DNA of 42,680 nt from an uncultured Eubacteriales bacterium. GTDB taxonomy: Bacteria; Bacillota; Clostridia; Lachnospirales; Lachnospiraceae. Within the stretch, counting starts at the first letter, position 1; each line of letters opens with the position of its first letter. Positions 8,265-15,467 of the stretch are shown piece after piece. The stretch lies in contig URMF01000029.1 in the NCBI GenBank assembly GCA_900548855.1, positions 1 to 42,680 of the forward strand. The letters are read 5' to 3'. The notes beneath the pieces were generated by a model, which was not told the origin of the DNA, searched no databases, and saw only the letters and a program-made list of their open reading frames with translations. A program made the position numbers and the translations under genes.

Positions 8265-8651
8265 ATGGATATGCGGGGAATACATTATGATTTGGATGCA
8301 TTGTTTCCAAGTGAGCCGGATTTTTTAGAGGAAGAAGAGCTTTGCTTAAAGGATTATGAATATTTGAGACGTCTGTATCCGAAAGAGGTCAGACTGATTG
8401 CTTCTATTTTGGAGGAATATCTGGATCGTTACGAATATGAAGGCAGTCCGATGTATGTACAGTATCCGGATGCAGTTACCGTTTACCGAATCGCGAATGA
8501 GATTTTTAAACAGTTTACCTTTGAGGGAAGTGACAGAGAGCTTTCCAAGATAAAAGATATGATACAGGTTATGGTGTGTCAGGAAATGTATGTCAGAAGA
8601 AGAAGGCATGATAAATTTTGCAGAAAATTCAACAATTGCCGAATGAAATAA
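8265..8651 (+). CDS. Small conserved-looking protein of unknown function
   Basis: The start at 8265 is chosen because AAGGAGAT (8252-8259) precedes it; the upstream ATG at 8241 has no ribosome binding site. The 128-residue product begins MDMRGIHYDLDALFPSEPDF and has an acidic N-terminal half and a basic C-terminus (MYVRRRRHDKFCRKFNNCRMK). No signal peptide, membrane helix or recognised domain is visible, so it is likely cytoplasmic. It has its own terminator downstream and the pfkA terminator upstream, so it is probably monocistronic. I do not recognise the family. Confidence 0.7.
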   Translation: MDMRGIHYDLDALFPSEPDFLEEEELCLKDYEYLRRLYPKEVRLIASILEEYLDRYEYEGSPMYVQYPDAVTVYRIANEIFKQFTFEGSDRELSKIKDMIQVMVCQEMYVRRRRHDKFCRKFNNCRMK

Positions 8652-8660
8652 GAAAATAAA

Positions 8661-8698
8661 ATGAAAATCACTTCAACAGGGTGATTTTCATTTGTATA
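8661..8698 (+). terminator. Intrinsic terminator
   Basis: Perfect 11-bp stem ATGAAAATCAC (8661-8671) and GTGATTTTCAT (8681-8691), followed by TTGTATAT. It separates the small protein gene from the large membrane protein gene. Confidence 0.65.
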
Positions 8699-8768
8699 TA
8701 TAGTGAAAGTATTGTAGTCTAAATAGTTAGACAAGTTATTTAATTCAGGAGATAAACAGGAGAATATT

Positions 8769-11315
8769 ATGGACGGAAGAGTCGTTATCAGAATACTAAT
8801 ATTATTATTTATTTTCATAAGCAGCATTTTTGTTGTCAACAAAGTTAACAATGCAGGTGTGGAGGAGGTTTCTGTAGAAATGGAGCAGGCGACCCTGCCA
8901 ATTGTATATGTGCGGTATAATGATGGATTTATCAATACGCTGCACGGATATACGGGTAAGGTTGACACTACCTATTTTCGGGACACCATTACACCTATGG
9001 ATTATGGACAGACAATTGAATTATGGGCAGACCAGGGCAGTGAGGCATATGGAACCTATGAATATGAGCTGCGCAGCCAGTATCAGGGTGATTTAATTGA
9101 AAATGGTTCTGTTACGGAATTAAACCATGCGGATGGTTATGACAAAATTCGTATTACCTTCCGTACAGAGTTAGAGGAGCTTCAGGAATATGTTCTTGTG
9201 TTAAAGGGAATGTCCGGTGAGGAGACGGCAGTCCGCTATTATACAAGGGTAGTAGTGGAGAATGACTTTCATGCCGGCAAGCTGCTGGAATTTGTTGAAA
9301 ATTTTAATAACGCAATTTTCGATAGGGAAAAGGCCCAGGAAGTAATTACCAAGAGTATTGAACCGAATGAGGATGGCAATAACGAATATTTGTCAGAGGT
9401 TAATATTCATTCCAGCTTTGATACGATTACCTTTGCAGATTTAGAACCATCCAGGCTGACAAAACCGATTGCCAGTATTAAGGAGATAGATGACAGTTAT
9501 GCAATTATACAGCTGAAATATATGATTTCTGCCACGGAAAATAAGGTGTTAGAGAATTATTATGTAACGGAAGATTATCGTGTCCGTTACGTGGATGAAA
9601 ACAATGTATATCTGTTGGATTATAATCGTACCCAGGAGGCATTATTTACGATAGATAATGTAGATACCACTTCTAATCTATTTAAACTCGGGGTTGCCAA
9701 TGAAGAAGATTATCAGTATATGACCAGTGATAAAGAGCGCAAGCTGGCATTTATACAGGCAAGGCAGCTCTGGTATTATGATTACAATGCAGGCACGATA
9801 ACGAATGTATATGGCTTTTGCCAGGACGATAACTATATGGATAGCCGTGTTACCTATGATGAGAATAATATTAAGATATTGCGGATGAATGATGAAGGAG
9901 ATATCACCTTTGCGGTTTATGGATATATGAACCGGGGGGCACATGAAGGAAAGGTAGGTATTTCGGTATATAAATTTACTGCAGAAAAGGATAAAATGCA
10001 GGAGGTTCTCTTTATCGAAAATAATAAGCCTTACAATATATTAAAGGAAGATATGGAAGCCCTGCTCTATCTAAATGTGGATGGTGAATTTTATTATTTT
10101 GATAACGACTGTGTCGTAAAAGTGGATACCGATACGTTAAAGTCAGAGATTTTTATTGAGGATATATTGAATGAACACCTGGCAGTATCAGAGGATAATC
10201 ATATAATTGGATATCCCAATCATTTACTTCCGGAAGAAACGGATATGGCAACTGTTTTAAATCTGGATACCAAGGAAAGCAGAGAAATCCAGGCAAATCC
10301 AGGCGAGCGTCTGGAGACGATTGGATTTGTGGATGATGACCTGGTTCTTGGACGGATTCGGGAAGGAGATATTGAGGTAGCTCTGGATAAAACTGTTATG
10401 TGTCCGATTTCCACAATTGATATTATTGATAAAGATAATAATGTGGTAAAGACATATGGTTCAACAGGAGTATATGTGATGAATGCAACAGCAAAGGATG
10501 GGGTGGTATATTTAGACCGGGTGCGCAAGATTAATGGAGAGTTTGAACCAACCACGCAGGATTTTATAACCTATAAGGAAGAGGAATCCGATGACAGGAT
10601 AACCACGCTGTATAAATATACCGATAAAGCATATAACCAGCTTTTTATGGCATTTCCGAGTTATATTTATGTAACGGAAAAGCCAAAGCTGATGATTACC
10701 AAGACAGCGGTAAATGAGAACGACACAACGGTGAAGATTACCTTTGACCATACCAATAAGAAATTTTATGCTTATGGACAGGGAAAATATATGACAGATT
10801 ATTTAAGTCTGAACGAAGCAGTGGGGGCTGCCTACGAAAATGCAGGTGTGGTATTAGATGAAAATGGTGTGATTGTGTGGCGTAAGATTGCGGTAAAGGA
10901 TTACCATACCGTTGCGGATAAGATTAAGATTTATACAGTGGATAATATAGAGGACACGCTTGCGGCCTGTATTTATATGATGGGCATATATGAGGAGAAG
11001 AATCCGGAGTATTCCGCTATGCAGGAGGACATTGCAAATGATGTGGCAGTTGAGGACATCATATTAAAATACACCGGACGGCAGGGAACGGATATTACTG
11101 GCTGTGATTTTGAGAATGGTCTGTACTATCTCTGTAAGGATGCACCGGTTATAACGAGATTCGCAGACGGAACCTATGTGCTGGTAACCAGCTATAACGG
11201 AGAAAAAATCCGGTATATTAATCCGTTAAAGGATACGGATATTGTGGAGCCGAGAGAAGAGTTTGAAGAGAAGGTAAAGGACAGCGGAAATGTATTCATC
11301 AGTTATGTGAGATAA
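8769..11315 (+). CDS. Large membrane-anchored extracytoplasmic protein with degenerate C39-peptidase-like tail
   Basis: An 848-residue protein with an uncleaved-looking N-terminal helix (VVIRILILLFIFISSIFVV) and a long, mostly beta-rich extracytoplasmic part, probably several repeated strands between residues 180 and 700. Residues about 725-826 (from NIEDTLAACIYMMGIYEEK to YNGEKIRYINPL) follow the order of a C39/papain-like bacterial peptidase: helix at the Cys position, a short second half, a PVI strand, and a TYVLVTSYNG strand where active enzymes have a His. The catalytic Cys and His appear absent, so this would be a pseudopeptidase. A small palindrome GTCTAA/TTAGAC (8717-8732) lies in the leader. 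The rest is unrecognised; the peptidase-like reading is inference. Confidence 0.75.
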   Translation: MDGRVVIRILILLFIFISSIFVVNKVNNAGVEEVSVEMEQATLPIVYVRYNDGFINTLHGYTGKVDTTYFRDTITPMDYGQTIELWADQGSEAYGTYEYELRSQYQGDLIENGSVTELNHADGYDKIRITFRTELEELQEYVLVLKGMSGEETAVRYYTRVVVENDFHAGKLLEFVENFNNAIFDREKAQEVITKSIEPNEDGNNEYLSEVNIHSSFDTITFADLEPSRLTKPIASIKEIDDSYAIIQLKYMISATENKVLENYYVTEDYRVRYVDENNVYLLDYNRTQEALFTIDNVDTTSNLFKLGVANEEDYQYMTSDKERKLAFIQARQLWYYDYNAGTITNVYGFCQDDNYMDSRVTYDENNIKILRMNDEGDITFAVYGYMNRGAHEGKVGISVYKFTAEKDKMQEVLFIENNKPYNILKEDMEALLYLNVDGEFYYFDNDCVVKVDTDTLKSEIFIEDILNEHLAVSEDNHIIGYPNHLLPEETDMATVLNLDTKESREIQANPGERLETIGFVDDDLVLGRIREGDIEVALDKTVMCPISTIDIIDKDNNVVKTYGSTGVYVMNATAKDGVVYLDRVRKINGEFEPTTQDFITYKEEESDDRITTLYKYTDKAYNQLFMAFPSYIYVTEKPKLMITKTAVNENDTTVKITFDHTNKKFYAYGQGKYMTDYLSLNEAVGAAYENAGVVLDENGVIVWRKIAVKDYHTVADKIKIYTVDNIEDTLAACIYMMGIYEEKNPEYSAMQEDIANDVAVEDIILKYTGRQGTDITGCDFENGLYYLCKDAPVITRFADGTYVLVTSYNGEKIRYINPLKDTDIVEPREEFEEKVKDSGNVFISYVR

Positions 11316-11348
11316 ATTTTACCATCCCCGCAGTTATAAAAGAGCAAG

Positions 11349-11380
11349 AAAAAAGCCCTACCTATAAGCAGGGCTTTTTT
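11349..11380. terminator. Bidirectional intrinsic terminator
   Basis: Stem AAAAAGCCCT and AGGGCTTTTTT (right arm 11370-11380). A-rich on the left and T-rich on the right, so it can end both the rightward large gene and the leftward ferredoxin gene. Confidence 0.75.
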
Positions 11381-11392
11381 CATTATGCAATA

Positions 11393-11563
11393 TTATTCTT
11401 CTGAAATTGCTCCGGTAGGGCAGGTTCCAGCACAGGAACCGCAGGAAATGCAAGCGGTTGCATCAATTTCAAATTTGCCATCTCCCTCTGAGATTGCTCC
11501 AACTGGGCAAGAGCCAGCACAAGCACCGCAAGATACACAACTATCTCCAATTACAAATGCCAT
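11393..11563 (-). CDS. 2[4Fe-4S] ferredoxin (clostridial type)
   Basis: A 56-residue protein on the minus strand beginning MAFVIGDSCVSCGACAGSC. It has two complete CxxCxxCxxxCP motifs: C9, C12, C15 and C19-P, then C38, C41, C44 and C48-P. This is a clostridial-type ferredoxin with two [4Fe-4S] clusters that carries low-potential electrons in the cytoplasm. AAGGAGGAT precedes the ATG. It lies directly downstream of pflA on the same strand, about 130 bases apart, with the bidirectional terminator after it. Because PFL-activating enzyme needs a low-potential donor, it is a plausible partner, though it may serve other ferredoxin-dependent enzymes too. Confidence 0.93.
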   Translation of the reverse strand: MAFVIGDSCVSCGACAGSCPVGAISEGDGKFEIDATACISCGSCAGTCPTGAISEE

Positions 11564-11690
11564 AATCATTATCCTCCTTTTATTAAGTGAACTTTATTAC
11601 TTATCGGTAAAATACCTCAACAAGTATATTTTAAAACAAGACTACATAGATAGCAAGTTTTTTATAAAAAAATATTTTCTATAGCTTTCT

Positions 11691-12452
11691 TTATGCACCG
11701 GCTAAATCATCCTGTCTGCGGCGTTTTGCAGCTTTAAGAATGATTTCCCTGGCATAAATTGCATCATCCTTAGTCAGAGGCTCCATACCCTTCAGTGGAT
11801 ATTCCATACCTAAATTTTCGTATTTTACCTCACCCATATTATGGTAAGGTAACACATCTAAGGCTTTCAGGTGTTTGAGACCTCCGATAAAGTATCCCAA
11901 TTCGTCTAAATACTTATCATTTAAAGTAATACCTTTAACAATGACGTGGCGAATCCAGATATCAATCCCTTTTTCATCAATATATTTTGCAAAGTCTAAA
12001 ATGTTACCATTTGGCTGCTTGCAAAGCTTTAGATGTTCTTCCGGATTAATGTGTTTAATGTCCAGCATGATAAGGTCTGTCACCTTCATGAGACGGTCAA
12101 ATTTGGCTAATAAATCTGGATTATCCCGGTGGAAAATCACTCCCGAAGTATCCAGGCATGTGTGAATGCCCTTTTCCTTTGCCTTTTCAAATAATTCTGT
12201 CAGAAAATCAAGCTGCATGAGTGGCTCGCCACCGGTAGCAGTAATTCCGCCATTTGCGTAAAAGTGTTTTAAGGAATCGTACTGTTTTAACAGCTCTTCC
12301 GCAGTATGTTCCTCACCGCCCATTGGGTCCCATGTGTCAGGGTTGTGACAGTATAAGCAACGCATCGGACACCCTTTAAAAAATACGACATAACGCATTC
12401 CCGGTCCGTCGACAGTGCCACAGGTCTCAATTGAATGAATATGTCCAACCAT
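11691..12452 (-). CDS. pflA: Pyruvate formate-lyase activating enzyme (radical SAM)
   Basis: The enzyme uses a [4Fe-4S] cluster and S-adenosylmethionine to abstract hydrogen from a glycine of pyruvate formate-lyase, making the catalytic glycyl radical. The 253-residue protein starts MVGHIHSIETCGTVDGPGMRYVVFFKGC and has the CxxxCxxC cluster motif (CPMRCLYC), the GGEP motif (TATGGEPL) and the usual later strands (LDIKHI, IRHVIVKGIT, VLPYHNMG). Length and order are normal. AAAAGGAG precedes the ATG. It is the fourth gene of the leftward PFL locus, separated from the radical-domain gene by a hairpin that may reduce read-through. Confidence 0.96.
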   Translation of the reverse strand: MVGHIHSIETCGTVDGPGMRYVVFFKGCPMRCLYCHNPDTWDPMGGEEHTAEELLKQYDSLKHFYANGGITATGGEPLMQLDFLTELFEKAKEKGIHTCLDTSGVIFHRDNPDLLAKFDRLMKVTDLIMLDIKHINPEEHLKLCKQPNGNILDFAKYIDEKGIDIWIRHVIVKGITLNDKYLDELGYFIGGLKHLKALDVLPYHNMGEVKYENLGMEYPLKGMEPLTKDDAIYAREIILKAAKRRRQDDLAGA

Positions 12453-12466
12453 AATTTACTCCTTTT

Positions 12467-12504
12467 AAAAAAGAGGCAGGAGCATGAAACCCTTGCCTCT
12501 TTTT
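12467..12504 (-). terminator. Hairpin between the radical-domain gene and pflA
   Basis: Arms AAAAAGAGGCA and TGCCTCTTTTT around a 15-base loop. On the minus strand it is followed by T-rich sequence, so it looks like an intrinsic terminator or partial attenuator. It would make pflA expression lower than that of the lyase. Confidence 0.65.
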
Positions 12505-12522
12505 AATGATGCGTCTAATACA

Positions 12523-12765
12523 TTACATGCTCTCGTGGAATGTTCTTGAGATTACATCATTCTGCTGTTCCGGAGTCAGTTTAATGAAGTTAACTGCATA
12601 ACCGGAAACGCGGATTGTCAACTGTGGATAATTTTCCGGATGCTTCTGGGCATCTAATAATGTGTCACGGTTTAATACGTTAACATTAAGATGATATCCA
12701 CCTTCTTCTACATAACCATCTAACATATTTACTAAATTATCAATCTGCTGTGAATTGTTTGCCAT
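12523..12765 (-). CDS. Stand-alone glycyl-radical domain of pyruvate formate-lyase (GrcA-like)
   Basis: The 80-residue protein is the C-terminal domain of PFL encoded alone. From about residue 24 it reads YHLNVNVLNRDTLLDAQ, PENYPQLTIRVSGYAVNF and a C-terminal ISRTFHESM, as in full-length enzymes. The radical glycine is Gly55 in RVSGYAV. E. coli GrcA (YfiD) is a comparable free domain used to repair oxygen-cleaved PFL. Here the main lyase gene upstream lacks this domain, so the small protein should be essential for activity rather than a spare. It has a strong ribosome binding site (AAGGAGG), fitting a need for stoichiometric amounts. It should bind the lyase body and be activated by PflA. Confidence 0.9.
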   Translation of the reverse strand: MANNSQQIDNLVNMLDGYVEEGGYHLNVNVLNRDTLLDAQKHPENYPQLTIRVSGYAVNFIKLTPEQQNDVISRTFHESM

Positions 12766-12805
12766 TGTAAAAACCTCCTTATAATTTGATTATTAGCGGA
12801 TACGC

Positions 12806-13027
12806 TTATTTCTTTTCTTCTCTCAATTCCTCGTCCATACCTTCCATTAAAGTGGGAACACTACAGGCTAAATCCCCCTTTGCACAGTCGGTACAGCCCA
12901 TTGTTATAGCCGATTTCTTACCGGCTTCTACGGAATCGTCCACGGACACATTAACGTGTCCATGTCCGTTTCCCATCATATTATCTAACATTGTTACAAT
13001 ATCATCTACCTGATTCTTGTCTGTCAT
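12806..13027 (-). CDS. 73-residue Cys-containing paralogue of the radical-domain leader
   Basis: It lies between the lyase body and the radical domain, with its own AGAGG site, 14 bases after the lyase stop. Its first 30 residues (QVDDIVTMLDNMMGNGHGHVNVSV) align with those of the next protein (QIDNLVNMLDGYVEEGGYHLNVNV), so the two share a leader, probably a docking segment for the lyase body. After that the glycyl-radical loop is missing and replaced by a tail with three cysteines, C45, C48 and C55 (GCTDCAKGDLAC), and an acidic-basic end. Possible roles are occupying the radical-domain site, metal or redox sensing, or assembly. The family is not known to me and the function is inference. Confidence 0.75.
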   Translation of the reverse strand: MTDKNQVDDIVTMLDNMMGNGHGHVNVSVDDSVEAGKKSAITMGCTDCAKGDLACSVPTLMEGMDEELREEKK

Positions 13028-13041
13028 AACAAACCTCTTTA

Positions 13042-15081
13042 TTATTTGCTTAAGTCAATATCAATGTCACCAGCAAATACCTGATCCTCTTTGCCAAGAG
13101 CACCTGGGATGATAGAGAAGGTATTAGAAATACCATCCTGTGCATCCTTGAATGGAATCTTAGCCACAGAAGCTAAAGAAGCTACTGCACCGTGAGTATC
13201 TCTCTTATGAAGTGGGTTAGCACCTGGAGCAAATGGTGCACCGTGTTTTCTACCACAAGGTGTATCACCAGTGTTCTTACCATAGGTTACATTAGAGGTA
13301 ATGGTAAGGATTGACTGTGTAGGAATACCGTTACGGTATACGTGACGTTTTCTAAGCTTATCCATAAAAGTAGTTACCACATAAGTAGCAATCTCATCTA
13401 CACGGTCGTCGTTATTACCATATTTAGGGAAGTCACCCTCTGTCTCATAGCTTACTACAATACCCTGCTCATTACGAACTGGTTTTACCTTAGCGTACTT
13501 GATTGCAGATAAGGAGTCTGCTACGATTGAAAGACCAGCAACACCTGTTGCAAAGTATCTCTTAACATCTCTGTCATGTAATGCCATCTGAATTCTCTCA
13601 TAAGCGTATTTGTCATGCATGTAGTGAATGATGTTCAGTGCACTTACATATACACCAGCTAACCATTCCATCATGTCATCAAATTTAGCCATTACATCAT
13701 CATAATCAAGAACGTCACCTTCAACTGGACGATACTTCGGACCAACCTGTACACCTGTACATTCATCTACACCACCGTTGATAGCGTAAAGTAAACATTT
13801 AGCAAGGTTTGCACGAGCTCCGAAGAACTGCATTTCCTTACCGATAACCATGGAAGATACGCAGCATGCAATACCATAGTCATCACCATGAAGAGGTCTC
13901 ATCATATCGTCATTTTCATACTGAATAGAAGATGATTTGATTGACATCTTGGCACAGAACTGTTTCCAACCTATTGGAAGTCTTGTTGACCAAAGTACAG
14001 TCAAGTTTGGCTCTGGTGAAGTACCTAAGTTGTTTAATGTATTCAGATAACGGAAGCTCATCTTAGAAACTAATGTACGTCCGTCAACACCCATACCACC
14101 TAAGGATTCAGTTACCCAAACCGGGTCACCAGCGAAAATCTGATTGTATTCCGGTGTACGTGCAAACTTAACGCATCTTAATTTCATAACGAAATGGTCG
14201 ATGAACTCCTGAATCTGCTCTTCTGTAAATGTACCGGCAGCTAAATCTCTTTCTGCATATACATCTAAGAAAGTAGCAGTACGTCCAAGTGACATTGCAG
14301 CACCATTCTGCTCTTTTACAGCACCTAAATATCCGAAATATGTCCACTGGATTGCTTCCTGTACATTCTTAGCCGGCTGTGAAATATCAAAACCATAAGA
14401 CTTAGCCATAGCAGTTAACTCCTTAAGAGCTTTAATCTGCTCGGCAATCTCTTCCTTGCCACGGATTACATCATCTGTGTAAACAGTACCGAAAGATTCT
14501 TTCTGAGCCTGTTTATCTTTAATTAAGAAATCTGTACCATAAAGAGCAACCCTTCTGTAGTCACCGATGATACGTCCACGTCCATAAGCGTCTGGAAGAC
14601 CAGTTACGATATGGTTTGTACGGCATTTTCTAATCTCTGCATCGTAAACATCAAATACACCTTCGTTGTGTGTCTTTCTGTGTTTAGAAAAGAAGTCTAC
14701 AACCTCTTCGTCTACCTTGTAACCATTATCCTCGCAAGCCTTCATAGCCATACGAAGTCCGCCGTATACATTCATACCTCTCTTGAAAGGCTTATCTGTC
14801 TGGAAACCTACAATTGTCTCCTTATCCTTATCAAGATATCCAGGACCGTGGGAAGTTAAAGTAGAAACAACCTTGGTATCCATATCAAGAACACCGCCTG
14901 CTTCTCTCTCCTTCTTAGTTAAATCCATTACCTGCGCCCATAAGTCTGTGGTATTCTGAGTTGGTCCGCAAAGGAAAGAATCATCACCTTCATATGGTGT
15001 GTAGTTCTTTTGAATAAAGTCACGAACATCTACAAACTTCTCCCAATTACCACCTGTGAAACCATTCCATTCTGATCTCAT
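13042..15081 (-). CDS. pflB: Pyruvate formate-lyase catalytic body lacking the glycyl-radical domain
   Basis: PFL converts pyruvate and CoA to acetyl-CoA and formate. The 679-residue protein matches the enzyme from its N-terminus (MRSEWNGFTGGNWEKFVDVRDF) through the active-site pair Cys406-Cys407 (YGIACCVSS) to FSIIPGALGKEDQVFAGDIDIDLSK. There it ends at tandem stops TAATAA, where other PFLs continue into the glycyl-radical domain. The missing part is encoded two genes later; 679 plus 80 residues gives 759, nearly the E. coli length of 760. AAGGAGGAT precedes the ATG. A strong promoter and a palindrome lie upstream. Each cistron has its own ribosome binding site, so this is not a simple frameshift. 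Confidence 0.95.
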   Translation of the reverse strand: MRSEWNGFTGGNWEKFVDVRDFIQKNYTPYEGDDSFLCGPTQNTTDLWAQVMDLTKKEREAGGVLDMDTKVVSTLTSHGPGYLDKDKETIVGFQTDKPFKRGMNVYGGLRMAMKACEDNGYKVDEEVVDFFSKHRKTHNEGVFDVYDAEIRKCRTNHIVTGLPDAYGRGRIIGDYRRVALYGTDFLIKDKQAQKESFGTVYTDDVIRGKEEIAEQIKALKELTAMAKSYGFDISQPAKNVQEAIQWTYFGYLGAVKEQNGAAMSLGRTATFLDVYAERDLAAGTFTEEQIQEFIDHFVMKLRCVKFARTPEYNQIFAGDPVWVTESLGGMGVDGRTLVSKMSFRYLNTLNNLGTSPEPNLTVLWSTRLPIGWKQFCAKMSIKSSSIQYENDDMMRPLHGDDYGIACCVSSMVIGKEMQFFGARANLAKCLLYAINGGVDECTGVQVGPKYRPVEGDVLDYDDVMAKFDDMMEWLAGVYVSALNIIHYMHDKYAYERIQMALHDRDVKRYFATGVAGLSIVADSLSAIKYAKVKPVRNEQGIVVSYETEGDFPKYGNNDDRVDEIATYVVTTFMDKLRKRHVYRNGIPTQSILTITSNVTYGKNTGDTPCGRKHGAPFAPGANPLHKRDTHGAVASLASVAKIPFKDAQDGISNTFSIIPGALGKEDQVFAGDIDIDLSK

Positions 15082-15156
15082 TTAAAAATATCCTCCTTGT
15101 AATATAAATTTTATGAAATTCACCTCGTTATCAAGCGGTGAAATCCTCATGACTTT

Positions 15157-15185
15157 ATTATAGATTTATATTGTATACACGTCAA
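15157..15185 (-). promoter_or_regulatory. Promoter of the PFL locus
   Basis: On the minus strand: -35 TTGACG (15180-15185), 17-base spacer, -10 TATAAT (15157-15162). Near-consensus, with a leader of about 70 bases to the pflB start; the leader can fold a small TTCACC/GGTGAA hairpin. Confidence 0.8.
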
Positions 15186-15201
15186 CGGAAAAATGTCTGG
15201 A

Positions 15202-15225
15202 TTTTGTACTTTTTTAAGTACAAAA
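15202..15225. promoter_or_regulatory. Palindrome upstream of the PFL promoter (candidate operator)
   Basis: Perfect 10-base arms TTTTGTACTT and AAGTACAAAA separated by four T, starting 17 bases upstream of the -35. The position suits an activator or a looping repressor. The half-sites do not match the Rex consensus well. Confidence 0.5.
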
Positions 15226-15389
15226 AATAAGGTTAAAGATATATAAAAGGGGTAAAAAACAATGAAAAATCAGTATTTAGCACTATCGCAAGATTGTATA
15301 CACAAGATGTTGTCCAAGGGATAAATACAGGCTTGGAAAGGTTGGTATTGCACAGTTCAAATCTGCTATGATTTTGGCAGATACAAAAA
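15226..15389. other. Spacer between PFL operator and ABC cassette
   Basis: The full gap from 15082 to 15467 holds the PFL promoter and operator, this stretch, and the permease promoter. In it a 20-codon reading frame (15262-15324, starting MKNQYLALSQ, with AGGGG upstream) is possible but unsupported. The 8-mer GTATACAC occurs at 15173, 15296 and 15459. Nothing else is recognisable. Confidence 0.3.
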
Positions 15390-15423
15390 GTTAAAGACTT
15401 GTTAAGAATTTCTATGCTATGAT
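15390..15423 (+). promoter_or_regulatory. Promoter of the ABC permease with 11-bp-spaced direct repeat
   Basis: Half-sites GTTAAAGA (15390-15397) and GTTAAGAA (15401-15408) are 11 bases apart, typical of OmpR-family binding. They sit just upstream of an extended -10, TGCTATGAT (TATGAT at 15418-15423). The response regulator of this cassette is the likely binder. Confidence 0.45.
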
Positions 15424-15467
15424 TCAGAACATAGAGAAAATAAAACGCAGGAAAAGAGGTATACACT

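Noticed and set aside
11385..11684. 99-residue rightward ORF starting MQYYSSEIAPVGQ
   Set aside because: It is the antisense shadow of the ferredoxin gene at 11393-11563. The leftward frame gives two perfect CxxCxxCxxxCP motifs and has a strong ribosome binding site.
12523..13042. Simple frameshift or sequencing error splitting pflB
   Set aside because: The lyase body ends at tandem stops, two further cistrons each have their own ribosome binding site and ATG, and an unrelated 73-residue gene lies between; a single indel cannot join them.
15202..15225. Rex operator upstream of PFL
   Set aside because: The palindrome differs in spacing and half-site from the TTGTTAA-type Rex consensus, so no regulator is named.
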